From assembly GCA_020284085.1 (NCBI GenBank), contig JACEVL010000153.1, positions 486,001-550,000 of the forward strand: 64,000 bases of DNA. Reading direction: 5' to 3'. The stretch comes from Aporrectodea caliginosa. Taxonomy: Eukaryota; Annelida; Clitellata; Crassiclitellata; Lumbricidae. Made by a program: the position numbers and the translations under genes. This document shows, piece after piece, positions 53,605-64,000 of this stretch (its first letter is position 1; every line of letters starts with the position of its first letter). The notes beneath the pieces are model-generated. The model worked only from the letters and a program-made list of their open reading frames with translations, did no database searches and was not told where the DNA came from.

Positions 53605-54161
53605 GGTACTTGTCGGTTAATTCACCCCATTTCATTTTCTCGTCTACCTTGTCGGTTAATTCACCCCATTTCCTTCTTGCGTTTACCTTGCCTGTTCATG
53701 CACCGGAATAACTTTTTACGCGTTTCTTTCCTTTTAAGCACAGTCCTAGTGCTGACGTCATATCCGTACAAGTCCATCCATTTTGTAACTGTTTCATAAG
53801 ACGCATTATGTCGTAGCCTTTGTCTGTCTTCTAATGACGACACTAACACTAACTCTGACCATAACCGACGTAAAGTTCTATAATCTATGTCGGTTAGGTT
53901 CAGCTGATGCGATCGTTGTTATGCGTCGTAAGGGTCGGTTAGGGTCAGGGTTAGGGTTTTCTAATTACGAAACTGTCATTAGTTGACCTGGAATATACCA
54001 GGGCTAAAATATGCTGAATATTTTGCTAATTGCGTTAATTCAACTGTCCCCAGCCATATCGTTCTGTTTTTCGACACCAGTTGAATGGGGTGAATTAATT
54101 TCACGTGGGGAAGTCATTACCATTGGAAAAATGAAATGGGGTGAATTAACCGACAAGTACC
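53605..54161. mobile_element. DNA element, GGTACTTG ends, 8-bp target duplication
   Basis: Ends GGTACTTGTCGGTTAATTC and GAATTAACCGACAAGTACC; GATTATTA flanks at 53597-53604 and 54162-54169. Minus-strand frame 53661-53849 (62 codons) is Lys/Arg-rich and partly shared with 6170-6250; it resembles no transposase I can name. Related to 5881-6272. Confidence 0.88.
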
Positions 54162-54293
54162 GATTATTATTATTAGACTGTTATTTATAGCGCGCCTATA
54201 ACTTACTTAAACAAAATTGGAATCTAGCACAAAGGCGCGTAACAGAAAAATCAATCATAGTAAATCTTAAACAGCTTTATTATGACACAGCGT

Positions 54294-57048
54294 CATGCGC
54301 GTAACTAGCATTACGCAATTACGCAACTGCGTAAAGATTTTAACCGCTCTCAACATTTTTTAACCATTTAGATTACTTTTTGACATTCTAGATTACTATT
54401 ATTCGTTGAATTTCTATTGTGCAGACTTTGTTATTGTATACGGTCAGCAAAACATTTCCCTTCGCGGACATAAAAGTAGGCCTAGTGAAAGACTCTGCAA
54501 ATTTCGTGACACTTCTGCAATTTTGATCACAGACCGACACTAGTTTAAATCATCGTAAGCTAATGTCATCTGGTCCACGCAAAGCCCAGTACTGTACACA
54601 AGTCCGTTGATTCAAAATGAGCGGTATACCTGCGTGGCCAGCTCTCCTGCAACCGGCTTAGTAAAGAATATGCTTACTTACTTACTTAACTATTGCCATT
54701 ATTAATACTAATAATGATATTAATAATAAAAATAATAATAAAAATAATAATATTACTATTTTTTTATTAATTATTAGTAATAATAATATTGTTATTGTTA
54801 TTATTAACGAGTTTATAAAGCAGAGTGAGCGATGCGATAATAATAATCGTATAGACAGTATTTCCGCCCGTCTGATTGTTGATGACGTCATCGTCATTGA
54901 CTCATTGTCCGCACAGCTTTCTTGTGGTAGGGTAATAGGTCCTTGGGTCTGAAGATAGCAGATATGCGATTTTTTGCTATAATTTGCGAATTTTGGCTGC
55001 GTTTCTGCTAGATAAATGAGAGATCATGTTTCGTCCTTTGAAGAGGCGAAGAAAGATCTCATCTGTGAAGAGGAGCTGGATGATGTCGCCTTACTTAAGG
55101 CACTGACAGACCTCGCCTGTGAAGAGGCGCTGGATGATGTCGCCTGTGAAGAGACGCTGAAAGATCTCGCCTGTGAAGAGGCCTGAAAGATCTCGCCTGG
55201 GAAGAGGCGCTGAAAGATCTCGCCTGGGAAGAGGCCTGGATGATGACGCCTTACTTAAGGCACTGACAGACCTCGCCTGTGAAGAGGTCTGAAAGATCTT
55301 TCCTGTGAAGAGGCGCTGGATGATGTCGCCTTACTTAAGGCACTGACAGACCTCGCCTGTGAAGAGGCCTGAAAGATCTTGCCTGTGAAGAGGTGCTGGA
55401 TGATATCGCCTTTCTTAAGGCACTGACAGACCTCGCCTGTGAAGAGGCGCTGAAGGATCTCGCCTGTGGAGAGGCGCTGAAGGATCTCGCCTGTGAAGAG
55501 GCGCTGAAAGATCTCGCCTGTGAAGAGGCGCTAAAAGATCTCGCCTGTGAAGAGGTGCTGAAAGATCTCGCCTGTGAAGAGGCGCTGAAAGATCTCGCCT
55601 GTGAAGAGGCGCTAAAAGACCTCGCCTGTGAAGAGGCGCTGAAAGGTCTCGCCTGTGAAGAAGCGCTGAAGGATCTCGCCTGTGAAGAGGCGCTGAAAGA
55701 TCTCGCCTGTGAAGAGGCGCTAAAAGATCTCGCCTGTGAAGAGGTGCTGAAAGATCTCGTCTGTGCAGAGGCGCTGGATGATGTCGCCTTACTTAAGGCA
55801 CTGACACACCTCGCCTGTGAAGAGGCCTGAAAGATCTTGCCTGTGAAGAGGTGCTGGATGATATCGCCTTTCTTAAAGGCACTGACAGACCTCGCCTGTG
55901 AAGAGGCGCTGAAGGATCTCGCCTGTGAAGAGGCGCTGAAAGATCTCGCCTGTGAAGAGGCGCTGAAAGATCTCGCCTGTGAAGAGGCGCTGAAAGATCT
56001 CGTCTGTGAAGAGGTGCTGAAAGATCTCGTCTGTGAAGAGGCGCTGGATGATGTCGCCTTACTTAAGGCACTGACACACCTCGCCTGTTAAGAGGCCTGA
56101 AAGATCTTGCCTGTGAAGAGGTGCTGGATGATGTCGCCTTTCTTAAGGCACTGACAGACCTTGCCTGTGAAGAGGCGCTGAAAGATCTCGTCAGTGAAGA
56201 GGCGCTGAAAGATCTCGTCTGTGAAGAGACGCTGAAAGATCTCGCCTGTGGAGAGACGCTAAAAGATCTCGTCTGTGAAGAGGCTCTGGATGATGTCGCC
56301 TTGCTTAAGGCACTGACAGACCTCGCCTGTGAAGCGGCGAGATCTTTCAGCGCCTGTGAAGAGGCCTGAAAGATCTTGCCTGTGAAGAGGTGCTGGATGA
56401 TGTCGCCTTACTTAAGGCACTGACAGACCTCGCCTGTGAAGAGGCCTGAAAGATCTTGCCTGTTAAGAGGTGCTGGATGATGTCGCCTGTGAAGAGGCGC
56501 AGAAAGATCTCGTCAGTGAAGAGGCGCTGAAAGATCTCGCCTGTGAAGAGGTGCTGGATGATGTCGCCTTACTTAAGGCACTGACAGGCCTCGCCTGTGA
56601 AGAGGCCTGAAAGATCTTGCCTGTGAAGAGGTGCTGGATGAGGTCGCCTGTGAAGAGGCGCTGAAAGATCTCGTCAGTGAAGAGGCACTGAAAGTTCTCG
56701 CCTGTGAAGAGGCGCTGAAAGAATTCGCCTGTGAAGAGGCGCTGAATGATCTCGCCTGTGAAGAGGCGCTAAAAGATATCTCGCCTGTGAAGAGGCGCTG
56801 AAAAATTCGCCTGTGAAGAGGCGTTGAATGATCTCGCCTGTGAAGAGGCGCTAAAAGATCTCGCCTGGGAAGAGGCGCCAATGGATCTCGCCTGTGAAGA
56901 GGCGCTAAAAGATCTCGCCTGGGAAGAGGCGCTGAAAGATCTCGCCTGAAGAGGCGCTGAAAAGAGGCGCTGGATGATGTCGCCTTTCTTAAGGCACTGA
57001 CAGACCTCCAAATTGCGTAATTTTTGGGATACCTTGGTTACGCCACTG
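54294..57048. mobile_element. hAT-like element carrying a 27-bp minisatellite
   Basis: Left end CATGCGCGTAACTAGC, right end (reverse) CAGTGGCGTAACCAAGG; ATTACGCAATT occurs near both. CACAGCGT flanks at 54286-54293 and 57049-57056. The right two thirds is a tandem array; no transposase. A fragment of a second copy starts at 57489. Confidence 0.85.
55020..57004. repeat. 27-bp minisatellite array with higher-order structure
   Basis: Units near GCGCTGAAAGATCTCGCC plus TGTGAAGAG. A longer variant (GCGCTGGATGATGTCGCC, TTACTTAAGGCACTGACAG) recurs about every 100-300 bases. Because 27 is divisible by three, open frames arise on both strands; the plus-strand peptide repeats ALKDLACEE. Coding function is doubtful. 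Confidence 0.95.
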
Positions 57049-57347
57049 CACAGCGTCATTAAGCATTAACTGAGCAACCAATCAATCGTGGGTTTTACCA
57101 CTTCATTTAGGTTGCATTATGCCATATGAACGCTGGGAACTACTCAAAACATTTCAACCGAAGCAATGGACATTTGAGCATATTTCTATATTCTCTGTTG
57201 TAAAGATAGCAAAATAATTTTGATATAATTATTTGCGTGAAAGATTCTTGCATCCATAAAGTTTGTTTAAGATTACCTGCTAAAAAAATTACTGCTTTCC
57301 AAATGTCGAACCTAGCTTTAAAACGCAGCGCACTTTGAAATCTGCTT

Positions 57348-57445
57348 AGACACCTTTAAATTCTTTATACACGACTCTATAATAATCATTGGTTTAGTTC
57401 TATAATAATCATTGGTTTAGTTCTATAATAATCATTGGTTTAGTT
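57348..57445 (+). promoter_or_regulatory. PT module with triplicated TATA region
   Basis: AGACACCTTTAAATTC, 26 bases, TATAATAATCATTGGTTTAG; the 23-base unit TTCTATAATAATCATTGG plus TTTAG is present three times (57376-57444). Confidence 0.65.
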
Positions 57446-57488
57446 TGAATGTAGTTAATTAGTGAGTGCGATTAGAACTGATGCTGTC

Positions 57489-57632
57489 CAGTGGCGTAAC
57501 CAAGGTATCCCAAAAATTACGCAATTTCAGTGCCTTAAGAAGGCGAGGTCTGTCAGTGCCCTTAAGAAAGGCGAGATCATCCAGCGCCTCTTCACAGGCG
57601 AGATCTTTCAGCGCCTCTTCCCAGGCGAGATC
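57489..57632. mobile_element. end of a second minisatellite-bearing element
   Basis: CAGTGGCGTAACCAAGG and AAAAATTACGCAATTTCAG then four array units in inverted orientation, ending at GGCGAGATCTTAATAAG. The other end is not found; what follows is poor sequence. Confidence 0.8.
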
Positions 57633-57636
57633 TTAA

Positions 57637-58135
57637 TAAGCCTTTAACGGGTTGAACCTGTAAAACCACATTTTCCTAGATTTTTGTCCCAAAGACAAAA
57701 CTAAAACTAAAAAAAAATTGCATTATAGCAAAAATTGAACCTTTATTACAAACCAACCCAAAATCCTGATTGGAAAAATTTTCCCAAAGTCAATATTTAA
57801 GCCCATGCTTTTAACCTAAATAAAACAATCATTTTATCAAAAAATAAAAAGAAATTTTTTTTAAATTTTTTTACATTTTGTATTTAAAAAAAGTAAGTAA
57901 AAATAACCCTTTTTTTAAAAAATTTTAAAGCTAAATTACCCCAAACCCCCGGGATTTCGGATGGGTTTTTCCCCAAAGGCGTTTACTACGGCCCGGAATC
58001 GAAGTTCACGTAACTTTATGGTCACCCAAAAAAAACCCGACCGGTTTTCCCCCCCAATTGTTTGGGGAACCCAAAAAATCCCAAAAAAGGAAAAATGGAA
58101 AAAACCAGGCCCAAACCGAATCTGCGTCCTCCCCT
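57637..58135. other. probable low-quality sequence
   Basis: Unusual density of A, T, C and G homopolymers of 4-9 bases (CCCAAAAAATCCCAAAAAAGG, shown in part), unlike the rest of the window. Looks like the poor end of a read. Do not interpret frames here. Confidence 0.6.
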
Positions 58136-58219
58136 GAACTGTTCTCAACGTTCCTATGCCTATGGCATAATTCAGCAGTCATGAGAAATTAATTTGAACA
58201 GTTTTAGCGTTGAATCAGA

Positions 58220-58262
58220 GTTTAACGACGTCTTATGACAACAGAGACCGTTGACGTCGACA
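58220..58262 (-). ncRNA. Q hairpin
   Basis: Arms CGACGTC and GACGTCG pair perfectly; minus-strand loop AACGGTCTCTGTTGTCATAA; GTTAAAC follows. Confidence 0.45.
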
Positions 58263-58507
58263 GAAATTATTTTGACGTAATTCACATTATCAGTTCGGTT
58301 AACATAGAAAATTTACTGCGTGAAACTAATGAGAATGGCTTCGATACAAACGGTTTTGTCCGCCTTTCTGCTTATTCTTATAGGCCGACTATCACACTTA
58401 AAGAGCTGTGCAATTATTTTGGGCAGTGTTAAATTGTACAGTTAATAACCGTTTTCACGGCGTACTCAGTTACCGAGTAATAATAAATCTTTCCAAACGA
58501 GTAAAAT

Positions 58508-58566
58508 GGTATTGCAACGACCTCGTCGAATATATAGAGTCGTTGAAATTATTTCTAAGGTGTCTA
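58508..58566 (-). promoter_or_regulatory. PT module
   Basis: Minus strand: AGACACCTTAGAAATA, 25 bases, TATATATTC, then GAGGTCGTTGCAATACC. Confidence 0.55.
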
Positions 58567-58794
58567 AGTTGACGTCGCGCTTAATTAAACGCGTGACCTT
58601 TAATGTAACCAAATTATAACTCAAAGAACGTGGTAGTAGCAGACACTCCAAGCGTCTTCCGCTGCCGAGTACATAGCGTCCTCGTAACCTTATCTCTAAA
58701 CTACCAATCTAATCAGATAAAAAAAACTTGCCCTAAATAACAATCCACTAGACGTGAGTGAAATAGAGTCCATGCTTGTAAGTGCGACATTTTT

Positions 58795-58850
58795 GGACAC
58801 CTTAAAAATGGAATCACACGACGCTATATATAAATATACTCGGTCAATTT
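58795..58850 (+). promoter_or_regulatory. PT module
   Basis: GGACACCTTAAAAATG, 26 bases, TATATATAAA, then ACTCGGTCAATTTC. A piggyBac-like element begins 70 bases downstream. Confidence 0.6.
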
Positions 58851-58916
58851 CTATATTCATTTCAACCTATAAGATTCCAAAGGTTATTTTTATTTTAACT
58901 GAACTTATAAGCTGTA

Positions 58917-59543
58917 TTAACCCTTTGGAGGTGAGGTGAAGCATTGTAACGTTTGAGGGGAGGTTGGGTCTGACATACCCCAATACATATAATTACTTGC
59001 AAGTCGCAATATCAACTACATAACATAAATTGTGAGCTAAACTATAGTTATGTAACCAATTATCGGCTAAACTGGTGATTTTCAGGAACAAATAACAGTT
59101 TTCAATCATAATAATATTGATATGGCCACCGTGGTGACGCTCAAAATCAAAGGGCCCTTTGCAATGGCATCTTCCTGGCCCTCGAAACATGTAACATTTG
59201 AGAACACGTGACATAATACCCGTAATAATGGATCAATTTTGCATCGATGCAACACTGTATGCAGTAATATCTTATAATCGCACAATTTTTTTTCGGCACT
59301 GTGCCGTTACTTTTTTTAATTCATTAAAATCAATATGTATACGAAAATTATAATTTCACTTTAATATGCAAGAAATATAAAAAATGGCGTCCAAAAGTAC
59401 CTGAAAGTGTCCTAAAGTGTCCGTATTTCACATTCACTAAGGTAGACAAAGATAATCCAAGCTGGTTCTACGTTTTCCGTAGAAAAAGCAGCGTAGAATA
59501 GCTATGGAGTTTGTCATACCCCACCTCACCTCCAAAGGGTTAA
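58917..59543. mobile_element. piggyBac-like element
   Basis: TTAA at both edges and a perfect inverted end CCCTTTGGAGGTGAGGTG. The interior has no open frame of interest. Its right TTAA is also the start of the inverted copy next to it. Confidence 0.85.
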
Positions 59544-60225
59544 CCCTTCACTGCATAGCTATTCTACGCTGCGTTTTCTACGGAAAAAGTTGAACCAGCT
59601 GGGATTGTTTTGTCTACCTTAGTGAATGTGCCTCAGCCTTTCTCTTCCTCTGTTTCGGAAACCTCTGAAGACTATCTTATTGTTAGAGCCTGGGTCGGGA
59701 GCGCCTCTGAATCTCTGAGTGGCGCTATACAAATGTTCAATTACAATTACAATTACAATTACAATTACAATTACAATTACAATTACGTACACTTTAGGAC
59801 AATTTAAGGTACTTTTGAACGCATTTTTTTTTATTTTGTTACATATTCAAGTGAAAATATAATTTTTTACACATGTTCATTTTAATGAATTAAAAAGGTA
59901 ACGGCTCAGTGCAAAACAAATTGGGCGATAATGGAAGATATTGCAGATATAAGATATATAGTTTTGCATCGATGCAAAATTGATGCATTATGACGGGTAT
60001 TACGGGTATTATGTCACGTTTTCGCAAACGTTCACATGTTTCAAGGGCCACGAAAATGCCATTGCAGACGGCCACTTTGATTATGAGCGCCACAGCGCTG
60101 GCCAATTAAATTTTGATTGAAAACAATTATTTGTTTCCGATAATCACCAGTTTAGCTGATAACTGGTGACAAAACTACAGTTTAGTTCACAATTAATGTT
60201 ATATAGTTGATATTGCGACTTGCAA
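59540..60225. mobile_element. inverted, partial copy of the same piggyBac-like element
   Basis: From TTAACCCTTCACTGCATAG the sequence reads as the reverse complement of 58990-59510, with an inserted LINE tail (59625-59787), and ends at ATTGCGACTTGCAAGTAC. About 28 bases of the terminal repeat are deleted. Confidence 0.75.
59625..59787 (+). mobile_element. LINE/SINE 3' end with (ACAATT)n tail
   Basis: CTGGGTCGGGAGCGCCTCTG, GTGGCGCTATACAAATG and eight ACAATT units. Inserted in the inverted piggyBac-like copy. Confidence 0.75.
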
Positions 60226-60239
60226 GTACAAAATATCGA

Positions 60240-61290
60240 AACCTCTCCATCGCCCTTTTCTGTTATCTAAACCAATCTAAAAACAAACTTCTATAGCGCC
60301 GTTATCATAATGCCCACGACTTTGGTCGTCATTCCCTTCTGCACCCAGTGACGTTTCCAATCTGCTCCAGACATTTCCCTTACGATCTTATCTGCCATCG
60401 ATTGGGATGAGACGGATGTCAGCGGAGAGCTGAGATAATAGATCAACAAAATAGACAGACAGAGGGATCTTCCGTTCGTTGAACTGGAAATGGAATGGAA
60501 CAATCCGGAAGATCTTCGAAGCAAGATTAGGATTTGTAATTCCGCGGTTGACGTCATGTTTTCCTGTTTCCTGTTATGCGCAGAAAATCAGAGAGAAAAT
60601 TGGCGTTGATTCGGTCAGAGATTGTAGCGCCATCGACGATAGAAAATGGAAACGGCGTTTGCGTTCACGTGCCATACCCGCTGATCAATGAATAAATAAG
60701 TTGAAAAACAAAGATCGAAATAAATAAATTGAAAAATAAGGGAAAAAATAAATGAATGAGGAATAAATAACAATTACAAAGGCAAACAAACAAATAAAGG
60801 CACTAGATAAATGTTCAGATACGCAGGTGAAATGTACCGACATTTAGAGGTCACTTCCGCAAACGACGGCCATCTTGAACACGATAATCGATTTAACAAT
60901 TTTATTTCCCTTCGTGTCCTTACTTTCCGAAGCACGGTGTATATACAGTATATCTTGTGTAGGGCGAAACCGTCGTAAATGGCTGGCAACGGTGACTGGT
61001 ATTTGAATACGATGATGGATACGGGTTGTTCGTGTTTCTGGTGAAATTAGAAGGCCATGGCGAGAGTCAATGCTTTTTTAACAATGAAGCTTTTGTCGCA
61101 GCAAGGTCGGAGGTTTATATCGATCAATCAATTTCTATCGCATGGCTTTTATGACATTTTCTTGACTAAGCCAGCTCTCTAACCAATCGCAGTTTTCAGG
61201 GTTGAACATCTTATGGCTACAGGGTCATTGCCGTCGACCATTCATTCACTTTAAAAATATTCGGTCATCGAGCCCCATGCATATTATTAT
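60240..61290. other. no recognisable feature
   Basis: Open frames of 70-88 codons occur at 60291-60557 (minus) and 60479-60691 (plus), overlapping each other, without known motifs. A GAATAAATAA-rich stretch lies at 60690-60800. A weak Q-type block is present at 61203-61240. Confidence 0.5.
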
Positions 61291-61298
61291 ATAACTAG

Positions 61299-61652
61299 AT
61301 GTTTGCCCGTCCTAAGACGGTTACAAACAATTTTAAAATGTCAGGAGATGCGTCTTCTCGTGCTATGATTGACATAAGTCTTCTCCCTCTCCATCCCTCC
61401 CTCCCTCCCTACCTCCCTCCCCGTACTTATCTGCCGTCCGTCCCGGCCGTCCGTACCTCCTTCCTTCCCTTCAACGCCCGTCCCTCCCTCCCCCACATCT
61501 CTCGCGGCGATCGTGCGTGGCAGACCCGCAACTACCCCTCCCCATTCCCTTATAGAAATGCAGAAGGACCCACAATCATGTCGTGTTGCATTATCTCGCG
61601 TTGCTATGACAACGTCTATATTTGGTCATTGCGATGCCGTGGAATAACGTAA
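61299..61652 (+). other. pyrimidine-rich open frame, unidentified
   Basis: A 117-codon frame whose middle is a CCCTCCCT-type tract. Starts TAGATGTTTGCCCGTCC, which recalls the left end of 22895-23645. I do not regard it as a gene. Confidence 0.2.
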
Positions 61653-61800
61653 GCCATATTGTCGAAAACAGCGTTACAGGCTTGAGACGCACGCACGCAC
61701 AGAGATTTCTGTTCTATTATATTATTAATTATTAATTATAGCATCAGTTGATTACTGTTTAGATGCGCGTTAGCAAGCCAATTCATGATATTAGTTGGCT

Positions 61801-61850
61801 ACGGTGGCGCAAATTTATATATCATTGACATACACAAGTTAAAGGTATCT
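61801..61850 (-). promoter_or_regulatory. PT module
   Basis: Minus strand: AGATACCTTTAACTTG, 25 bases, TATATAAATT, then TGCGCCACCGTAG. Confidence 0.55.
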
Positions 61851-61949
61851 AACGACAGCGTTAAACAATCGGTTACAATGTCCCCTTTTAAGAAACTGGA
61901 TGTGTTTCAACCTAAGTCCACCGTTACCTAGAATTAAACTAAATTAAAT

Positions 61950-62225
61950 GATAGTAAATGGAATAACATTCGAATGGATTAGTTGAAGTTAAGAAGGATT
62001 TGATTGGAATGGATTAGATAGGTCGGATATAATTATTATGTAGGATAGGATTGGAATAAATTGATTAGAGTGGATTGAATTAAATAGGATTCGTTTGGAT
62101 TAGACTGGAGGGCGTCAAGACAAAGCGACGTTTACAGTAACTAGCATGATGCCTTCTTATAACTACCATCCGTAGGGTTGCTATATAAATATCTTTAATG
62201 AATTAAATGAATGAAATGAATTAAT
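61950..62225. repeat. degenerate GGATT-type repeat and LINE-like tail
   Basis: Many variants of GGATTAGATTGG at 61970-62110, then GGGTTGCTATATAAATATC and (AATGA)n at 62175-62225. Confidence 0.6.
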
Positions 62226-62374
62226 CTTAAATTTTGAAGTGCAGCGCCACACGCTTAGCAAGAAGTAGCCTATAGTTAAATTCGTCCGTACAATCTACTG
62301 CAAGCAAGACCTTCTCTGAGCGTTAATCTTCGCCGAAACAGACGAAAAATACTCGCGTGCATTATGATTATTAA

Positions 62375-62640
62375 CCACCACCACCAACGCCACCACCGTC
62401 ATCACCACCACCACCACCACCACCACCACCGTTATCACCACCACCACCACTACCGTCATCACCACCACCGCCGCCACCACCGTCATCACCACCACCACCA
62501 CCTCCACCACCACCACCGTCGTCACCATCACCGCCGCCACCACCGTCATCACCACCACCACCACCACCGTCATCACCACCACCACCACCACCGTCATCAC
62601 CACCACCACCGTCATCACCACCACCACCATCCACCACCAC
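62375..62640. repeat. (CAC/ATC)n microsatellite
   Basis: ACCACC units with periodic CGTCATCACC; produces His-rich, Gly-rich and Val-rich frames that are not genes. Confidence 0.97.
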
Positions 62641-62679
62641 AGCAATTATAGCTATTTATTACTTATCCACGTAACGGTC

Positions 62680-62755
62680 ACCATTACCACCACCACCACC
62701 GCCGCCGCCGCCACTACCACCACTACCGCCACAAGCATCACAACCATCACCACGA
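62680..62755. repeat. (CCA/GCC)n microsatellite
   Basis: CACCACCACCACCGCCG units followed by irregular CCACAACCATCACC. Confidence 0.95.
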
Positions 62756-63141
62756 CCACAGTCGAATGCGTGTTTCCAGAAACAGATTTCATGTAGTACG
62801 AAGATATTGATCGTGAAGAAGTGTTTAATCAGTATTCTGCTGACGATGTCCATCTGCACTTGACCTGGCTCTCGTCTGAAACATCGGTTCGTCTGAGTTC
62901 CCCCAATGTAAACAGGCGTCTCTCCAATTCCACTGACTACATGTGGATGGAGTCTCTTTCGAGAGGCACTTAAAAAGATGAACAGGAAACGTCGAGAACT
63001 GTGGAGATCTGAGGATTCCGCGCTCTCAATAGCGACTATGCAATCAAATCATGCTTTCGCTTGCATTGAACTGTCTGTCAAGAGCAATACCCATCGAACT
63101 ATGTACTGCCCAGTCATGGACAACTCGAGAATATACTCCAT

Positions 63142-63311
63142 AGGCCTTCTCCTCCTCTTCCTCTCTTCCTCCTCCTCTCCTCCTCCTCCCTCCTCCTCCT
63201 CCTCCTCCTCCTCCTCCCTCCCTCCTCCTCCTCCTCCTCCTCCTACTACTACTACTGCTGCTGCTGCTGCAATAACTACATCTAATACTACTACTGATAC
63301 TGTTACTACTA
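63142..63311. repeat. (TCC)n and (TAC/TGC)n microsatellite
   Basis: TCCTCCTCC to 63242 then ACTACTAC and GCTGCTGC units, directly before a SINE-A. Confidence 0.95.
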
Positions 63312-63319
63312 TACTATTG

Positions 63320-63534
63320 TGGGGCGCGGTGGTGTATGGGTATGTTCGGTGCCTTGCAGTCGGAGGGTTGCGGGTTCGAATCCACCTCAAGCCACCGCGT
63401 AGGGACCCTGAGCAAGTCCTTCACTGCAATTGCTCATGCGCTCCGATTCAGTGTCCGCAGCGCTGTAGTCGGGAGCGCCTCTGAGTAGAAATCTTGAAGG
63501 GGCGCTATAACAAGTGCTCATACATACATACATA
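63320..63534 (+). mobile_element. SINE-A, right monomer
   Basis: GGGGCGCGGTGGTGTATGGG, B box GGTTCGAATCC, body with small deletions, tail GGGGCGCTATAACAAGTG and (CATA)n. Confidence 0.85.
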
Positions 63535-63552
63535 GGCCTATACAACAACCAT

Positions 63553-63650
63553 TACTACTACTACCACCACCACCGCCACCACCACTACTACAACTACTAC
63601 TATTGTTAAGTAATAATGACAATAATTATTATTATTGCTGTTGTTGATGG
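63553..63650. repeat. (TAC/CAC)n and (TTA/TTG)n microsatellite
   Basis: TACTACTACCACCACC units, then ATTATTATTGCTG. Confidence 0.9.
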
Positions 63651-63733
63651 TTGTAAATTATTATTAATCGATATCGCTGAGCAACTGAGAGTGAAGGACC
63701 TGCTCACGGTCACCACAGAGTAACCGTCTCAGT

Positions 63734-63805
63734 GGAGATGAGAATCGAACCCATACTCTCCGCGATACAAGGCAACCGCTCTAACCAATCGGCTACCGTG
63801 TCTCT
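63734..63805 (-). mobile_element. tRNA-like SINE head
   Basis: Minus strand GACACGGTAGCCGATTGG, AGAGCGGTTGCC and GGGTTCGATTCTC (B box). No matching acceptor stem or tail, so not a functional tRNA. Confidence 0.55.
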
Positions 63806-63831
63806 CATATACTTAACTATACTATATTTGT

Positions 63832-64000
63832 GGGGCGCGGTGGTTTAGGGGTATCATGTTCGAATCCACCTCAAGGGGGTATGTTCGGTGCCTTGCAGCT
63901 GGAGGGTTGCGGGTTCGAATCCACCTCGAGCTGACGCGTAGTGACCCTGGGCAAGTCCTTCACTGCAATTGCTCACACGCTTCGGCGTGAAACTCCGATT
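63832..64000 (+). mobile_element. SINE-A, cut by window end
   Basis: GGGGCGCGGTGGTTTAGGG then a short internal duplication (GTTCGAATCCACCTCAAG occurs before and again after GTATGTTCGGTGCC). The tail lies outside the window. Confidence 0.85.

Noticed and set aside
55393..57059. Repeat protein with 9-residue units
   Set aside because: Frames arise on both strands because the unit length is divisible by three; stops recur at each longer unit and the array is part of a transposon. Kept as a minisatellite.
57936..58148. 70-codon frame on the minus strand
   Set aside because: Lies in the stretch that looks like poor-quality sequence.

Overview
The window is animal nuclear DNA, probably from a marine or other invertebrate. 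It holds CR1/L2-, Jockey- and RTE-like LINE remnants, tRNA-derived SINEs, hAT-like and piggyBac-like DNA elements, long di- and trinucleotide microsatellites, and no bacterial gene organisation. I cannot name the phylum. I see no intact host protein-coding gene, rRNA, functional tRNA or CRISPR array. Most long open frames are microsatellites, minisatellites or retroelement fragments.

The DNA between the obvious transposons is itself repeated. Ten segment types (Seg1-Seg10 below) recur two to seven times in a largely conserved order, as diverged paralogues. Several insertions can be dated against a paralogue that keeps the empty site. The main layout is: Seg1/Seg2 at 0.4-3.5 kb; Seg6-Seg8 at 7-11 kb; LINE debris at 11-13 kb; Seg1-Seg8 and Seg10 at 13-27 kb; Seg6, Seg2, Seg9, Seg5, Seg6, Seg2 and Seg3 at 27.6-36 kb; Seg2, Seg9, Seg10, Seg4 and Seg5 at 37.4-45 kb; Seg1, Seg2, Seg7 and Seg6 at 48-52.6 kb; and mainly transposons and simple repeats from there to the end.

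The most striking structure is a compact promoter-like module that I call a PT module. It has an upstream box near GACACCTTTAAAACG (or GACACCCTCACAACG), then a TATA-like box that starts almost always 26 bases after the A of ACC, then an element near TTTCGCTCAATCG 14-19 bases after the TATA start. I find 51 copies, 23 on + and 28 on -. The 26 intervening bases vary freely but their number does not. This resembles PSE/TATA promoters of snRNA-type small RNA genes. About 65-115 bases downstream of many modules lie one of two hairpins. Q has a conserved loop near AACGGCCTATGTTGCCATAA and a stem that changes by compensation (CGACGTC/GATGTCG, CGGCAGC/GCTGCCG, TGTCGTC/GACGACG). R contains CATAACAAAGATGATTAG. 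Two Q copies sit directly next to a poly(A) tract, one inside a 906-bp retrocopy with a 13-bp target-site duplication, so Q was the 3' end of a retrotransposed RNA. I infer a dense, possibly undescribed family of small structured RNA genes or small-RNA-derived retroposons. The sequence pattern is seen directly; transcription is not shown.

Mobile elements: a dimeric tRNA-derived SINE (SINE-A, ten copies) shares its 3' tail with a LINE found here; a tRNA-Arg-like SINE (SINE-B, four copies); fragments of about eight LINE groups; at least seven elements with terminal inverted repeats and 8-bp target duplications (hAT-like or similar), one carrying a roughly 2-kb array of 27-bp repeats; and TTAA-flanked piggyBac-like elements, one as an inverted pair. 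Bases 57637-58135 look like low-quality sequence.
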